Assembly (NCBI GenBank): GCA_019912905.1
Contig: JAIOHO010000785.1
Coordinates: forward strand, 1 to 8,333
Origin: Anaerolineae bacterium
GTDB lineage: Bacteria; Chloroflexota; Anaerolineae; Aggregatilineales; Phototrophicaceae
Reading direction: 5' to 3'
Length of the DNA stretch: 8,333 nt
Shown: in pieces, positions 1-6,698 of the stretch
Numbering within the stretch: the stretch's first letter is position 1
How the letters are laid out: every line of letters starts with the position of its first letter
Position numbers and translations under genes: made by a program
The notes under the pieces: generated by a model
The model's database searches: none
Told to the model about the DNA's origin: nothing
Seen by the model: only the letters and a program-made list of their open reading frames with translations

Positions 1-3
1 GCT

Positions 4-22
4 CACACAACTCACTTGTGTG
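4..22. repeat. short perfect hairpin near left edge
   Basis: Positions 4-10 (CACACAA) and 16-22 (TTGTGTG) are perfect reverse complements around a 5-nt spacer. The hairpin lies 78 nt past the stop codon of the membrane glycosyltransferase gene, where an operon terminator could sit. However, the stem is only 7 bp with three G-C pairs, and no T-run follows on either strand within the visible sequence. On the minus strand the sequence that would hold the T-run is cut off by the window edge. It is therefore a terminator candidate at best and may be chance. Confidence 0.25.
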
Positions 23-99
23 GCGCACCAGCCCTTCAACCCATAATCCCAGATGAGGCAGGACAGGATTTGGGTAATTTCGCGATAACGTAAGCACTT

Positions 100-1860
100 T
101 CATGATTGCGCTGAAGCAGTCTCCAACTGATTTTGAGTGGTCTGAGACTTTCTTCGGTTGACATAGATTGCACCGTCTCCAAGTGTACCGGGAAACACAG
201 CCACCAATTCATAGTTTTCCTGGATGTAGTCGAACAGGTCAGAAAAGCGCAGTCGCATGTCCCGGGTGAGGGTATAAAGCACCCATACATCCTGGCCGGT
301 CGATTCGAGATTGGTCAATTCTTGAACATCGTCGGGGAATTGGAGCGAAGGTCCATAGTACTCACGGTAACTACTGCCTGCCAGTCCAACGGCACTGACC
401 ACATCGTCGGGTCGCTTGTTGGCATCCACATAGGCCAGTGCGCCTGTGAAATTCTGTTTGGGGTAAAGGTAATTGTAGCCCACCGACACCGCTGAGGCAG
501 CAATCATGATCACGACGAACGCAGTACCCAGATACTGCTGGGCAGGTGGCCGAAATCTGCCCGCAGGCACGACATGACGCGCAATCAGATCCCCGAGGAC
601 GATTCCCCCACGGACCACAAGAATAAGAGCCAACGGCAGAACGTAAAGGAAGGATCGTGGGTAAGCCCCGATCTGGAAAACCATCAGAATTACGAAGTTG
701 AAGATGACCGGAAAAGCCAGAAGTCCAGCAATAAATGGGCTTTGTCGCCAGAAACTCAACCATCCGGCGCCAAGGATAGTCACCGCCGCACCCATTCCAA
801 CGATAAGCATAGCTGGTGGCAGACCGCCAAATCCGGAACGAAGACCCTGCAAAACGACGGGAACAAATTCCAAGATATTATCCCAGCCCAGCCCAGTACG
901 ATCGACCTGTGTATACCATTCCACGAGCTGCGGCAGGGCAAGGCTGTAGCCTTCAGCAACGAGTAAGGCGACCAGTGCCATCACCAGGGTGACTCGGCGT
1001 GTGAGGGGCCAATGCTGCGTGCGCCAAGCGTGCCATCGAGGCAGAATCAGGAGGTATACGAGTCCCTGAGCAATCCATACAAACGCCGTGTTGAGCAAGA
1101 ACAGGATTCCGACGGTAGTGGTGATAATGTAGCCTATCCAGGCTCCTGTACGATTGCGCGCCAGCCCATAGGCGAAGAAATATGTACCCCATACGACTGC
1201 GAAGATCATGCCTGAGTAGCCGCGTGCATTCTGGGAGAACCAGACATGATGGTATGAAAGTGTCATGAACGCACTGACGAGCAGCGCCTGTTGCTCCGTT
1301 GTAATCAGGCGAGCCAGGAGGTAGAGGCCGACGATGCTGCCGATGCCAAACAGAATGGCTGGCAACCGTGTCGTGACTTCAGTTTCCCCGAGGATGGAGA
1401 TGGTCGCACTGCCGAATACTGAGTACAGTAAATGCTGATTGGCCGAGCCGTAGACAAAAAAGTTTTCGAGCACTGGGCGGCGTAAATAGTTTACCGTGGT
1501 TGCGATTTCGTCCAGCCACAGATCTCGGTTTGCTCCGATAAATCGAAGCACAGCGGCCACAGCAGTCAATAGGCCGAGCGAGCGCCATGAGATGGGTGGA
1601 AAATCCTTTGCCCAACCCTCTGGCCCAATATTGAGACCGGTGGCCTGCATCGGCAATCCCGCTGTCTGGAACCACGAACTGGGCGCGAACGCCCATGCCA
1701 GCAGAAAAAGCCCATTCACCGCCAGACAAAATTGCAAGAGCGCAATTCCAGTTTCGGCTCCATCGGGAATTGGGCTGGCTGATTTGAGCGTCTCAACAGG
1801 CAGGAGCACCGCCAGCAGCACGAAGCCGACGCCAGCGATAAGCTTTAGTATTTTTTGCAC
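100..1860 (-). CDS. membrane glycosyltransferase, GT-C fold (PMT/ArnT-like, GT39/GT83 type)
   Basis: A 586-residue integral membrane protein that probably moves a sugar from a polyprenyl-phosphate carrier onto a lipid-linked glycan or another acceptor on the outer face of the cytoplasmic membrane. Seen: an N-terminal hydrophobic segment (about 4-21) and a second (about 37-58). The motif RDLWLDEIATT at 112-122 holds the Asp117-Glu118 pair that is the family's catalytic signature in the first large outer loop. SANQHLLYSVFG (139-150), TRLPAILFGIGSIVGLYLL (164-182) and QNARGYSG (210-217) match conserved blocks of the family. Many further membrane helices follow to about residue 460, with AYPRSFLYVLPL at 399-410. 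The last 120 residues or so form a soluble domain, probably extracytoplasmic. The start is GTG, supported by GGAGGT 7 nt upstream. It is the last of five same-strand genes, 69 nt after the SDR gene, the widest gap in the set. Substrate and acceptor cannot be read from the sequence. Family assignment is firm, exact specificity is not. Confidence 0.88.
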   Translation of the reverse strand: MQKILKLIAGVGFVLLAVLLPVETLKSASPIPDGAETGIALLQFCLAVNGLFLLAWAFAPSSWFQTAGLPMQATGLNIGPEGWAKDFPPISWRSLGLLTAVAAVLRFIGANRDLWLDEIATTVNYLRRPVLENFFVYGSANQHLLYSVFGSATISILGETEVTTRLPAILFGIGSIVGLYLLARLITTEQQALLVSAFMTLSYHHVWFSQNARGYSGMIFAVVWGTYFFAYGLARNRTGAWIGYIITTTVGILFLLNTAFVWIAQGLVYLLILPRWHAWRTQHWPLTRRVTLVMALVALLVAEGYSLALPQLVEWYTQVDRTGLGWDNILEFVPVVLQGLRSGFGGLPPAMLIVGMGAAVTILGAGWLSFWRQSPFIAGLLAFPVIFNFVILMVFQIGAYPRSFLYVLPLALILVVRGGIVLGDLIARHVVPAGRFRPPAQQYLGTAFVVIMIAASAVSVGYNYLYPKQNFTGALAYVDANKRPDDVVSAVGLAGSSYREYYGPSLQFPDDVQELTNLESTGQDVWVLYTLTRDMRLRFSDLFDYIQENYELVAVFPGTLGDGAIYVNRRKSQTTQNQLETASAQS

Positions 1861-1867
1861 ACCTTTG

Positions 1868-1873
1868 ACCTCC
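1868..1873 (-). promoter_or_regulatory. ribosome binding site deciding a GTG start
   Basis: On the minus strand GGAGGT lies 7 nt before the GTG at 1860-1858. It fixes GTG as the start of the membrane glycosyltransferase, whose next residues (QKILKLIAGVGF) begin the first membrane helix. Confidence 0.7.
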
Positions 1874-1908
1874 AGTGTCCTGCAAGCATTGTGATGACGC
1901 CGATGGGA

Positions 1909-1930
1909 GTCAATCCGATCGCATTGGCTT
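1909..1930. repeat. imperfect 22-bp palindrome between SDR and GT-C genes
   Basis: The two halves of this stretch are near-perfect reverse complements centred on CGATCG (1916-1921). CAAT (1911-1914) pairs with ATTG (1923-1926), and AG (1909-1910) with CT (1928-1929 region ends). Two of the eleven base pairs are broken: T1911-side/G opposite near the outer end and C/C flanking the CGATCG core. It begins at the last base of the SDR stop codon and fills part of the widest gap in the operon. With no loop it looks more like a protein-binding dyad than a terminator, and no T-run follows on the minus strand. It could be chance. Confidence 0.25.
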
Positions 1931-2964
1931 TACCGCTCGGTCAGCAGGACACCTAGCTTTTCGGCGACTGTGGTCACATCATGCGTAGCATAGTACCACT
2001 CGATGGTTCGCTTAAGTCCCTCTTCGACGCTGACCTGCGGCTCCCAGTTCAGGTGCTGGCGCGCTTCGGTCAAATCTGCGGCGCGGCTGAAGACACCCAC
2101 TGGCTTCGTCGTATCGAAGAACAGCTCATTGGGCTGAAAGCCAGTGATTTCGAAAATTTTGTGGACCAGGTCGATGATTTTGATATGTTCGGCGGTACCG
2201 ATGTTGACCGGTGACGCATCCTCAATGTGCTCAGCGGCCAGCATCATGCCGTCCACGATGTCACCGACATACGTGAAATTGCGATCCTGTTGACCATTGC
2301 CCCAGATTTCGTACGGGTCCATCTCGATGAACGCTTTGGCGATGAGCGCGATGACGGCATGTGTTTCGTTCTCTCGTTCACCATAGGCGGTAAAGAAGCG
2401 GCAGGCAACCGATTTCAGGCCGTATTGTTTGTAGTAAGCCTGAAGAGTCAGTTCACCCATCAGCTTGGCCCACCCATATTCGCCGTCGGCAAAGGCGCAG
2501 CCTTCCTTGAAGGGGTCCGCCCAGGCTTCTCTCAGGTAGATGGTGTTGCCGTTTACGGGCGCAATCTGGTGAGTCACGGGATAGACGCAGGCCGAACTGG
2601 AGAAAGCGACTCGATCGACACCGGCACGCAGGGCTTCATCAAACACGATGCCGTCCAGTACCATATTCGAAGCGCAGTCTGCCGGGTGCGTGTCGATAAA
2701 TCCGCGCCCCCCGTGGCAGGCTGCCAGGTGAAAGACGACCTCCACGTTTTGCATCACATCGCGTGTGAAGCTTCGATCGCGCAGGTCCCCTTCGCGGAAA
2801 TCAATCTGGCTGATACTCTGTTCAAGATTCTGTAACGTTCCGCTGGAGAGATCATCCGCTACGCGAACGACCGCGCCCTGGGCGACCAGCTTGTCCACCA
2901 GATGACTGCTGATAAAGGATGCGCCGCCGGTGACCAGTATATGTTTGTCTTTCCAATATGACAT
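1930..2964 (-). CDS. NAD-dependent nucleotide-sugar epimerase/dehydratase (extended SDR, GDP-mannose 3,5-epimerase-like)
   Basis: A 344-residue cytoplasmic extended short-chain dehydrogenase/reductase, the normal length for nucleotide-sugar epimerases and dehydratases. Seen: an N-terminal Rossmann beta-alpha-beta unit, VTGGASFISSHLVDKL (11-26), with the acidic residues VADDLSSG (35-42) after the second strand as expected for NAD. DLRD (60-63) and HLAA (79-82) are the usual adenine- and NAD-contact blocks. The active site shows SSSACVYP (122-129) and the YxxxK pair Tyr163/Lys167. YEIWGNGQQDRNFTYVGDI (218-236) and PVNIGT (252-257) form the sugar-nucleotide half. HGGRGFI (84-90), the Cys126 context and the WGNGQ-RNFT block resemble GDP-mannose 3,5-epimerase more than GalE. 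The lysine I would expect near 200 from that enzyme is not obvious; ENETHAVIALIAK lies there. Two loop glycines are serine (Ser16, Ser19). ATG start, with AAAGGAG 7 nt upstream (2972-2978). It follows the flippase gene by 27 nt. Its product is unknown; a UDP- or GDP-sugar 4- or 3,5-epimerase is most likely. Confidence 0.88.
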   Translation of the reverse strand: MSYWKDKHILVTGGASFISSHLVDKLVAQGAVVRVADDLSSGTLQNLEQSISQIDFREGDLRDRSFTRDVMQNVEVVFHLAACHGGRGFIDTHPADCASNMVLDGIVFDEALRAGVDRVAFSSSACVYPVTHQIAPVNGNTIYLREAWADPFKEGCAFADGEYGWAKLMGELTLQAYYKQYGLKSVACRFFTAYGERENETHAVIALIAKAFIEMDPYEIWGNGQQDRNFTYVGDIVDGMMLAAEHIEDASPVNIGTAEHIKIIDLVHKIFEITGFQPNELFFDTTKPVGVFSRAADLTEARQHLNWEPQVSVEEGLKRTIEWYYATHDVTTVAEKLGVLLTER

Positions 2965-2991
2965 GGTACCACTCCTTTGCTAAAGGTTCTG

Positions 2992-4527
2992 TTACGTGAA
3001 GAACATTCGCACCATCTGGCGATAAGCATAGCCCGCTGTGTGCCGCCAACCCTCACCCTTAAGGTGGGACGACAGACTGTCGAGACTGCTTCGAATTTTC
3101 TGCCAATCGTCCGAATTCAGGAAGAACATTAGGCTGAGGGCGAACAATCCATAAAGCACGACCTTGCCGGCGATGACGACCAGGTTATCCGCCTCCAGGC
3201 TGTTGCTGATGCCACCGACCACATAAAGTGCGACGAGACCGTACACCATCGACAGCAGCAGTCGGCGCGGCAGTTTCAGGCCATGGCGAAAAGCGAGCTG
3301 CGCCCAGGTCAGCAGCAGGATCGACGTATTCGAAATGAGAAACGCCGCCGCGACACCTGTGAGGCCCAAAATCGGTGTAAGGGCAATTGCGATCAGGCCG
3401 AGTGAAAACTGGCCCAGGGCCAGGGCCACTGCATAAATTTTGAGATCATCCAATCCGATGATAAGAGCCTGATAGACGCCTGCGAACTGTGTCAGGCACT
3501 GGGTAATGACGAACAGGAAGAGGATTTGGGCCACTTCGAGAAACTGAGGCGAATACTGAAGGATCACTAACCATTTCGCAAACAGGACCATGGGCATGGC
3601 AAGCACAAATACGATCAACACATAGCGCGACTGAAAGCGAACGGTCGCTTCGATTTTCTCCTGTTTCGAAATATCCTGGTTGACAATTGGCGTCAGGTAA
3701 AGGCCGTTCATCGGATTGAGGATCGTATTCAAGGCTGCTGCCAGGAGGATCGCGGCTTGCAGGTAGCCGGCTTCAGCTTCCCCGTACAGAGACAGCGTCG
3801 TATAGCGGACCATGAACAGGGCAATCGGCTGAGTGAATCCCGCAGCGTACAGAATCAGGCTGAAGGTTACAATATCCGGGTTTGTGCGAATCTCTTGCAG
3901 GATCGAGTGCCGCCCTCGGAAAGTGCGCAGGTTGAACCGCTGTCGTAAGAAATAGAGGCCGCCGATCGCAATCGCGGTAGTCATAGCGAAGTTGGCCCAG
4001 TAGAAGCCCCATGTGCCTCCGACGAAAATGCCGACTGCGGATGAGATCGTCAGGAAGATGGCGATACTGACCACAAACAGCCCGGCCAGGCGCGGTTTCT
4101 GGGCTGCGGCCAGCGTCTGGCTGATGAAGCCATGCAGAGCTGCCGCTGGAATTGCCAGCAGAGCCGGGAACAGAAGCTGCCGATAGTCGTGGAGTTCTGA
4201 ACCGAATTGGTCTGGAAACCAGATCGCAATCGCCAGTCCCAGCGCAGTTCCCACAGCGGTCAGGAGCAGGAGTGCCTTGAGAATGCTGGCATACGTGTTA
4301 TTGAAAGTCTCATGATCTTTGCTGTAGGACCGTGACAGAAACTTGATGGCGGCGAAGGGCAGGCTAAAGGCGCAGATGCGCAGCACCAGCAGCACCGTGT
4401 TATCGATTAAGCTGACAACGCCAATACCCTCTGGCCCCAGTAACACGGCCATCACCTTGGAACGAACGATGCCCACGACGATGGCGAGTACCTGGATGAG
4501 ACCGATTCCGGCAAGAATCTTAAGCAT
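2992..4527 (-). CDS. Wzx-like polysaccharide/O-antigen flippase (MOP superfamily)
   Basis: A 511-residue, highly hydrophobic protein with about twelve to fourteen predicted membrane helices, the usual size for Wzx/RfbX-type lipid-linked oligosaccharide flippases. The opening block SKVMAVLLGPEGIGVVSLI (23-41) is the family's most recognisable motif: the loop after helix 1 leading into helix 2. FLSRSYSKD (63-71) and SQTLAAAQKPRLAG (136-149) are typical cytoplasmic loops, and GYLQAAILLAAALNTILNP (254-272) starts the second half. A short basic, non-membrane C-terminal tail (about 475-511) should face the cytoplasm. Its expected job is to move the undecaprenyl-diphosphate-linked glycan built by the cytoplasmic glycosyltransferases across the membrane. 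ATG start, with GAGAAGG 6 nt upstream. It begins 13 nt after the GT10 gene and ends 27 nt before the SDR gene. The family call is secure; the glycan carried is unknown, and a teichuronic- or exopolysaccharide-type transporter in the same superfamily cannot be separated by eye. I leave the gene symbol empty for that reason. Confidence 0.88.
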   Translation of the reverse strand: MLKILAGIGLIQVLAIVVGIVRSKVMAVLLGPEGIGVVSLIDNTVLLVLRICAFSLPFAAIKFLSRSYSKDHETFNNTYASILKALLLLTAVGTALGLAIAIWFPDQFGSELHDYRQLLFPALLAIPAAALHGFISQTLAAAQKPRLAGLFVVSIAIFLTISSAVGIFVGGTWGFYWANFAMTTAIAIGGLYFLRQRFNLRTFRGRHSILQEIRTNPDIVTFSLILYAAGFTQPIALFMVRYTTLSLYGEAEAGYLQAAILLAAALNTILNPMNGLYLTPIVNQDISKQEKIEATVRFQSRYVLIVFVLAMPMVLFAKWLVILQYSPQFLEVAQILFLFVITQCLTQFAGVYQALIIGLDDLKIYAVALALGQFSLGLIAIALTPILGLTGVAAAFLISNTSILLLTWAQLAFRHGLKLPRRLLLSMVYGLVALYVVGGISNSLEADNLVVIAGKVVLYGLFALSLMFFLNSDDWQKIRSSLDSLSSHLKGEGWRHTAGYAYRQMVRMFFT

Positions 4528-4540
4528 AATCGACCTTCTC

Positions 4541-5662
4541 TCAGGCTAAGGAAACCTGAGCATCTTCCTCAACTGCGCGCAGGAAATGTTCGGCAAATGT
4601 TTTTTTGCTAAACAACTGGAACTGGGGCGACCTCAGATAATCTCTGGCGTTTTCTCGATACTCCTGAATGGCGTCAGAACTGAGTGCCTTTAAATAATCC
4701 CTAAGCTGGGCGTAGCCGCTAAAGTCACGCATATCAATGAAACAGTCTTTCGGGATCATCTCCTGGATATTCGGTGCACCCCAATAAATCGGTACCGTGC
4801 CAGCAAAAAAACAATCGAATATTTTTTCGGTAATCCAACCGTTGATGATCATATTCTCAAAGCATATGGCGAAGGTGTACTGACCTAAGGTCTCCGCCTT
4901 GGAGGGGATCATCCCTTTATAAACCCTGCGGGCCGCCACCAATAGCGGATCGGGTCGAAATTTCTGCCACTGCTCGACCCATTGATAGCGAAGTCGCCGG
5001 AGTGTCCAGGGTTCCCAGGTTTTACCGACCCGACTTGAGGGCTTTTCCCAGCCGATGCCATACAGGTCGATGTCTCCAGTCCGGCTAAAGAAATCGACTG
5101 CTTTAAGCCGCTCGGTATACAATTCCTGCCAGTACACCCTCGGAAGCTTGTTTGAATTAATCATCACCAGAAATTGCCGGTCGGTTTGAGACCAGATATT
5201 TTCATGAATCTGTTCGTAAGCCTGGGGCCAGTGATACGTTTCGCAGCGGAGAGGCCCGCCGACAAATCGCTCCAGCGACGGGCTGTCACTCCACGTAAAA
5301 ATGCGGTTGAAATAATGCTGGGCAGTGTTCAGCTCGCGGTAAATCGATGGTTCAACAATCGGACACTCCAGGGCGAAAAATGCGCTCAGGATGACATCAT
5401 CACGCTTCGCCAGAAGACGATAGTGGTCTGTAAGACCTAATGAAAAGAAGATATTTTGGGTGCAGAGGTGTTCACCTCGCAGCAAATAATCAGCTGTATG
5501 GACGCTGATCCCACGCTGCTCAAACATGTCGCGAATATAAAGGAACGGTGCCAGAGCGTCGTCGCGATTAAGTCTGCTGTCGCTGGCATCAAACAGCCGG
5601 TCGTGTTCAAAATGGTGTGACTGGGGATCGATGAAGACCCCGATGTCTGACATGGCAACCAC
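4541..5662 (-). CDS. GT10-family glycosyltransferase (alpha-1,3/4-fucosyltransferase type)
   Basis: A 373-residue soluble or peripheral enzyme that probably transfers L-fucose, or a related 6-deoxy sugar, from a GDP-sugar to the growing glycan. Seen: the GT10 C-terminal signature, with FAICFEN (264-270), WITEKIFD (276-283) and GTVPIYWGAPNI (288-299). FLVMINSNK (164-172), ERLKAVDFF (184-192) and DLYGIGW (199-205) match the start of the donor-binding domain, and VYKGMIPSKAETL (247-259) is the usual lead-in. From the Helicobacter pylori enzyme, the Glu and Lys of the TEK triad (here Glu279, Lys280) bind GDP-fucose. The tyrosine usually found before that triad is Trp276 here. No signal peptide or membrane anchor is seen, unlike eukaryotic relatives. 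The start taken is GTG at 5662; an ATG three codons later (5653) is possible, but GGAGGT at 5673-5678 is 10 nt from the GTG and 19 nt from the ATG. One base separates it from the GT2 stop codon. Base composition is about 50% G+C, below the SDR gene's 56%. Confidence 0.85.
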   Translation of the reverse strand: MVAMSDIGVFIDPQSHHFEHDRLFDASDSRLNRDDALAPFLYIRDMFEQRGISVHTADYLLRGEHLCTQNIFFSLGLTDHYRLLAKRDDVILSAFFALECPIVEPSIYRELNTAQHYFNRIFTWSDSPSLERFVGGPLRCETYHWPQAYEQIHENIWSQTDRQFLVMINSNKLPRVYWQELYTERLKAVDFFSRTGDIDLYGIGWEKPSSRVGKTWEPWTLRRLRYQWVEQWQKFRPDPLLVAARRVYKGMIPSKAETLGQYTFAICFENMIINGWITEKIFDCFFAGTVPIYWGAPNIQEMIPKDCFIDMRDFSGYAQLRDYLKALSSDAIQEYRENARDYLRSPQFQLFSKKTFAEHFLRAVEEDAQVSLA

Positions 5663-5663
5663 G

Positions 5664-6698
5664 TTAGAGTCGACCTCCGTATTCTGTACGAATCAGGAGT
5701 TGAGTGAGCGGGCGGTTTGCGCCCAGGGCCAGCCCAATCTTCATGAGCATGCGCAGCGTCAACACTCGCAGTTTACGGCGCTGGCGTCCCCGCAGTAGCG
5801 TACGCCAGCGATAAGGTTGACCCAGCAGGATCTGTGCCTGATCGATGTCCCCGCGAATGATCCAGTTGGCGGCACGAAAGGTTTGATCATCCAGGCGGTG
5901 AAAAGCGTATTCGTCGAGGTCATGCTGATTAATCTGGTCCGCTGCTCCTTCGTTCGTCAGGTATTGGTCCATGATGGTGAAATAGTGCTCCTCAAACGTT
6001 CGGAGCCGGTTGTAACCCGTCGAAACCTGGGTTGCACCGCGCCGGTAGCGCATCAGATGCTCGCCCAGCACCGCGATTGGGTAGGCTGTTAAGATGCGCA
6101 GCCACATTTCGAAATCCCCGGCAATATCATAATCGTCGCTGAACCAGCCGACTTTCTGAAAAAGCTCACTACGCCCCATAAATGTAGGCCCACGAAGAAT
6201 GCGATTCTTGTGGCGGAGTAGGGGAGGGATCAGATCGCCCAGGGTCAGACATGTATCTGCTTGAACCTCTTCGGGGAGCTGCGTGATTCCAAGAATTTGT
6301 CCTTCGGCGTCAATGCGGGTATCCAGGGCAAAAACCGCCCCGATTTGCGGATGCGCCTCCAAAAATGTAACTTCCTGCTTGACGATGTCAGGTTCATACT
6401 GATCGTCGGAGTGATAAACGGCGACATAGCAGCCACGGGCGCGTTGGATAAGGCTGTTGACATTTGGAAACTGGCCCAGGTTTTTTTCGTTGCGCCAGTA
6501 TCGGATACGCGGATCATCAAACGAGCGTACAATCTCCGCGGTGTCATCATTCGATGCGTCATCACCGACCAGAATTTCGATATTTGAATATGTCTGATGA
6601 ACAATTGAGTCCAGACTCAAGGCCAAGAAATGGCCGTCGTTATAAGTTGGTACGCAAATGCTCACCAGCGGGATGCTCACCTTCTGGCTGTTTTCCAT
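5664..6698 (-). CDS. family 2 glycosyltransferase (GT-A fold)
   Basis: A 344-residue cytoplasmic inverting glycosyltransferase, the first gene of the minus-strand operon. It probably adds one sugar from a nucleotide-sugar donor to the lipid-linked acceptor. Seen: VSICVPTYNDG (12-22), the opening strand and nucleotide loop of GT2. VGDDASNDDT (44-53) carries the donor-binding aspartates, and HSDDQYEPD (96-104) holds the metal-binding DxD-type pair Asp98/Asp99. GDFEMWLRI (194-202) is the usual acidic motif that supplies the catalytic base. There are no membrane helices, so it is not a DPM1- or GtrB-type polyprenol-phosphate synthase with a C-terminal anchor. The tail from about 290 is rich in Arg and Lys with hydrophobic residues and may hold it to the membrane. 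The ATG is the longest possible start (a stop codon lies seven codons upstream) but has no clear Shine-Dalgarno sequence before it. A GTG at codon 7 or 12 is an alternative. Donor and acceptor are unknown. Confidence 0.88.
   Translation of the reverse strand: MENSQKVSIPLVSICVPTYNDGHFLALSLDSIVHQTYSNIEILVGDDASNDDTAEIVRSFDDPRIRYWRNEKNLGQFPNVNSLIQRARGCYVAVYHSDDQYEPDIVKQEVTFLEAHPQIGAVFALDTRIDAEGQILGITQLPEEVQADTCLTLGDLIPPLLRHKNRILRGPTFMGRSELFQKVGWFSDDYDIAGDFEMWLRILTAYPIAVLGEHLMRYRRGATQVSTGYNRLRTFEEHYFTIMDQYLTNEGAADQINQHDLDEYAFHRLDDQTFRAANWIIRGDIDQAQILLGQPYRWRTLLRGRQRRKLRVLTLRMLMKIGLALGANRPLTQLLIRTEYGGRL
5673..5678 (-). promoter_or_regulatory. ribosome binding site for the GT10 gene inside the end of the GT2 gene
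   Basis: GGAGGT on the minus strand is formed by two Gly codons near the end of the GT2 gene and lies 10 nt before the GTG at 5662. The arrangement (stop, one base, GTG) suggests translational coupling of the two transferases and favours the GTG over the ATG at 5653. Confidence 0.55.

Noticed and set aside
371..966. Three frames of 83-130 codons inside the 3' half of the GT-C gene
   Set aside because: Low-complexity or Cys/Arg-rich translations typical of out-of-frame reading; they overlap the real gene entirely.
1379..1894. Frames of 116-132 codons on both strands at the start of the GT-C gene
   Set aside because: They are other-frame shadows of a gene with the DE and QNARGYSG motifs in the right order; no domain or ribosome binding site supports them.
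2227..2835. 202-codon open frame on the plus strand
   Set aside because: It lies wholly antisense to the SDR gene, which has clear family motifs and a strong ribosome binding site. The antisense protein shows no recognisable domain.
3057..3064. CCTTAAGG palindrome near the end of the flippase gene
   Set aside because: An 8-bp palindrome within coding sequence with no flanking extension; expected by chance.
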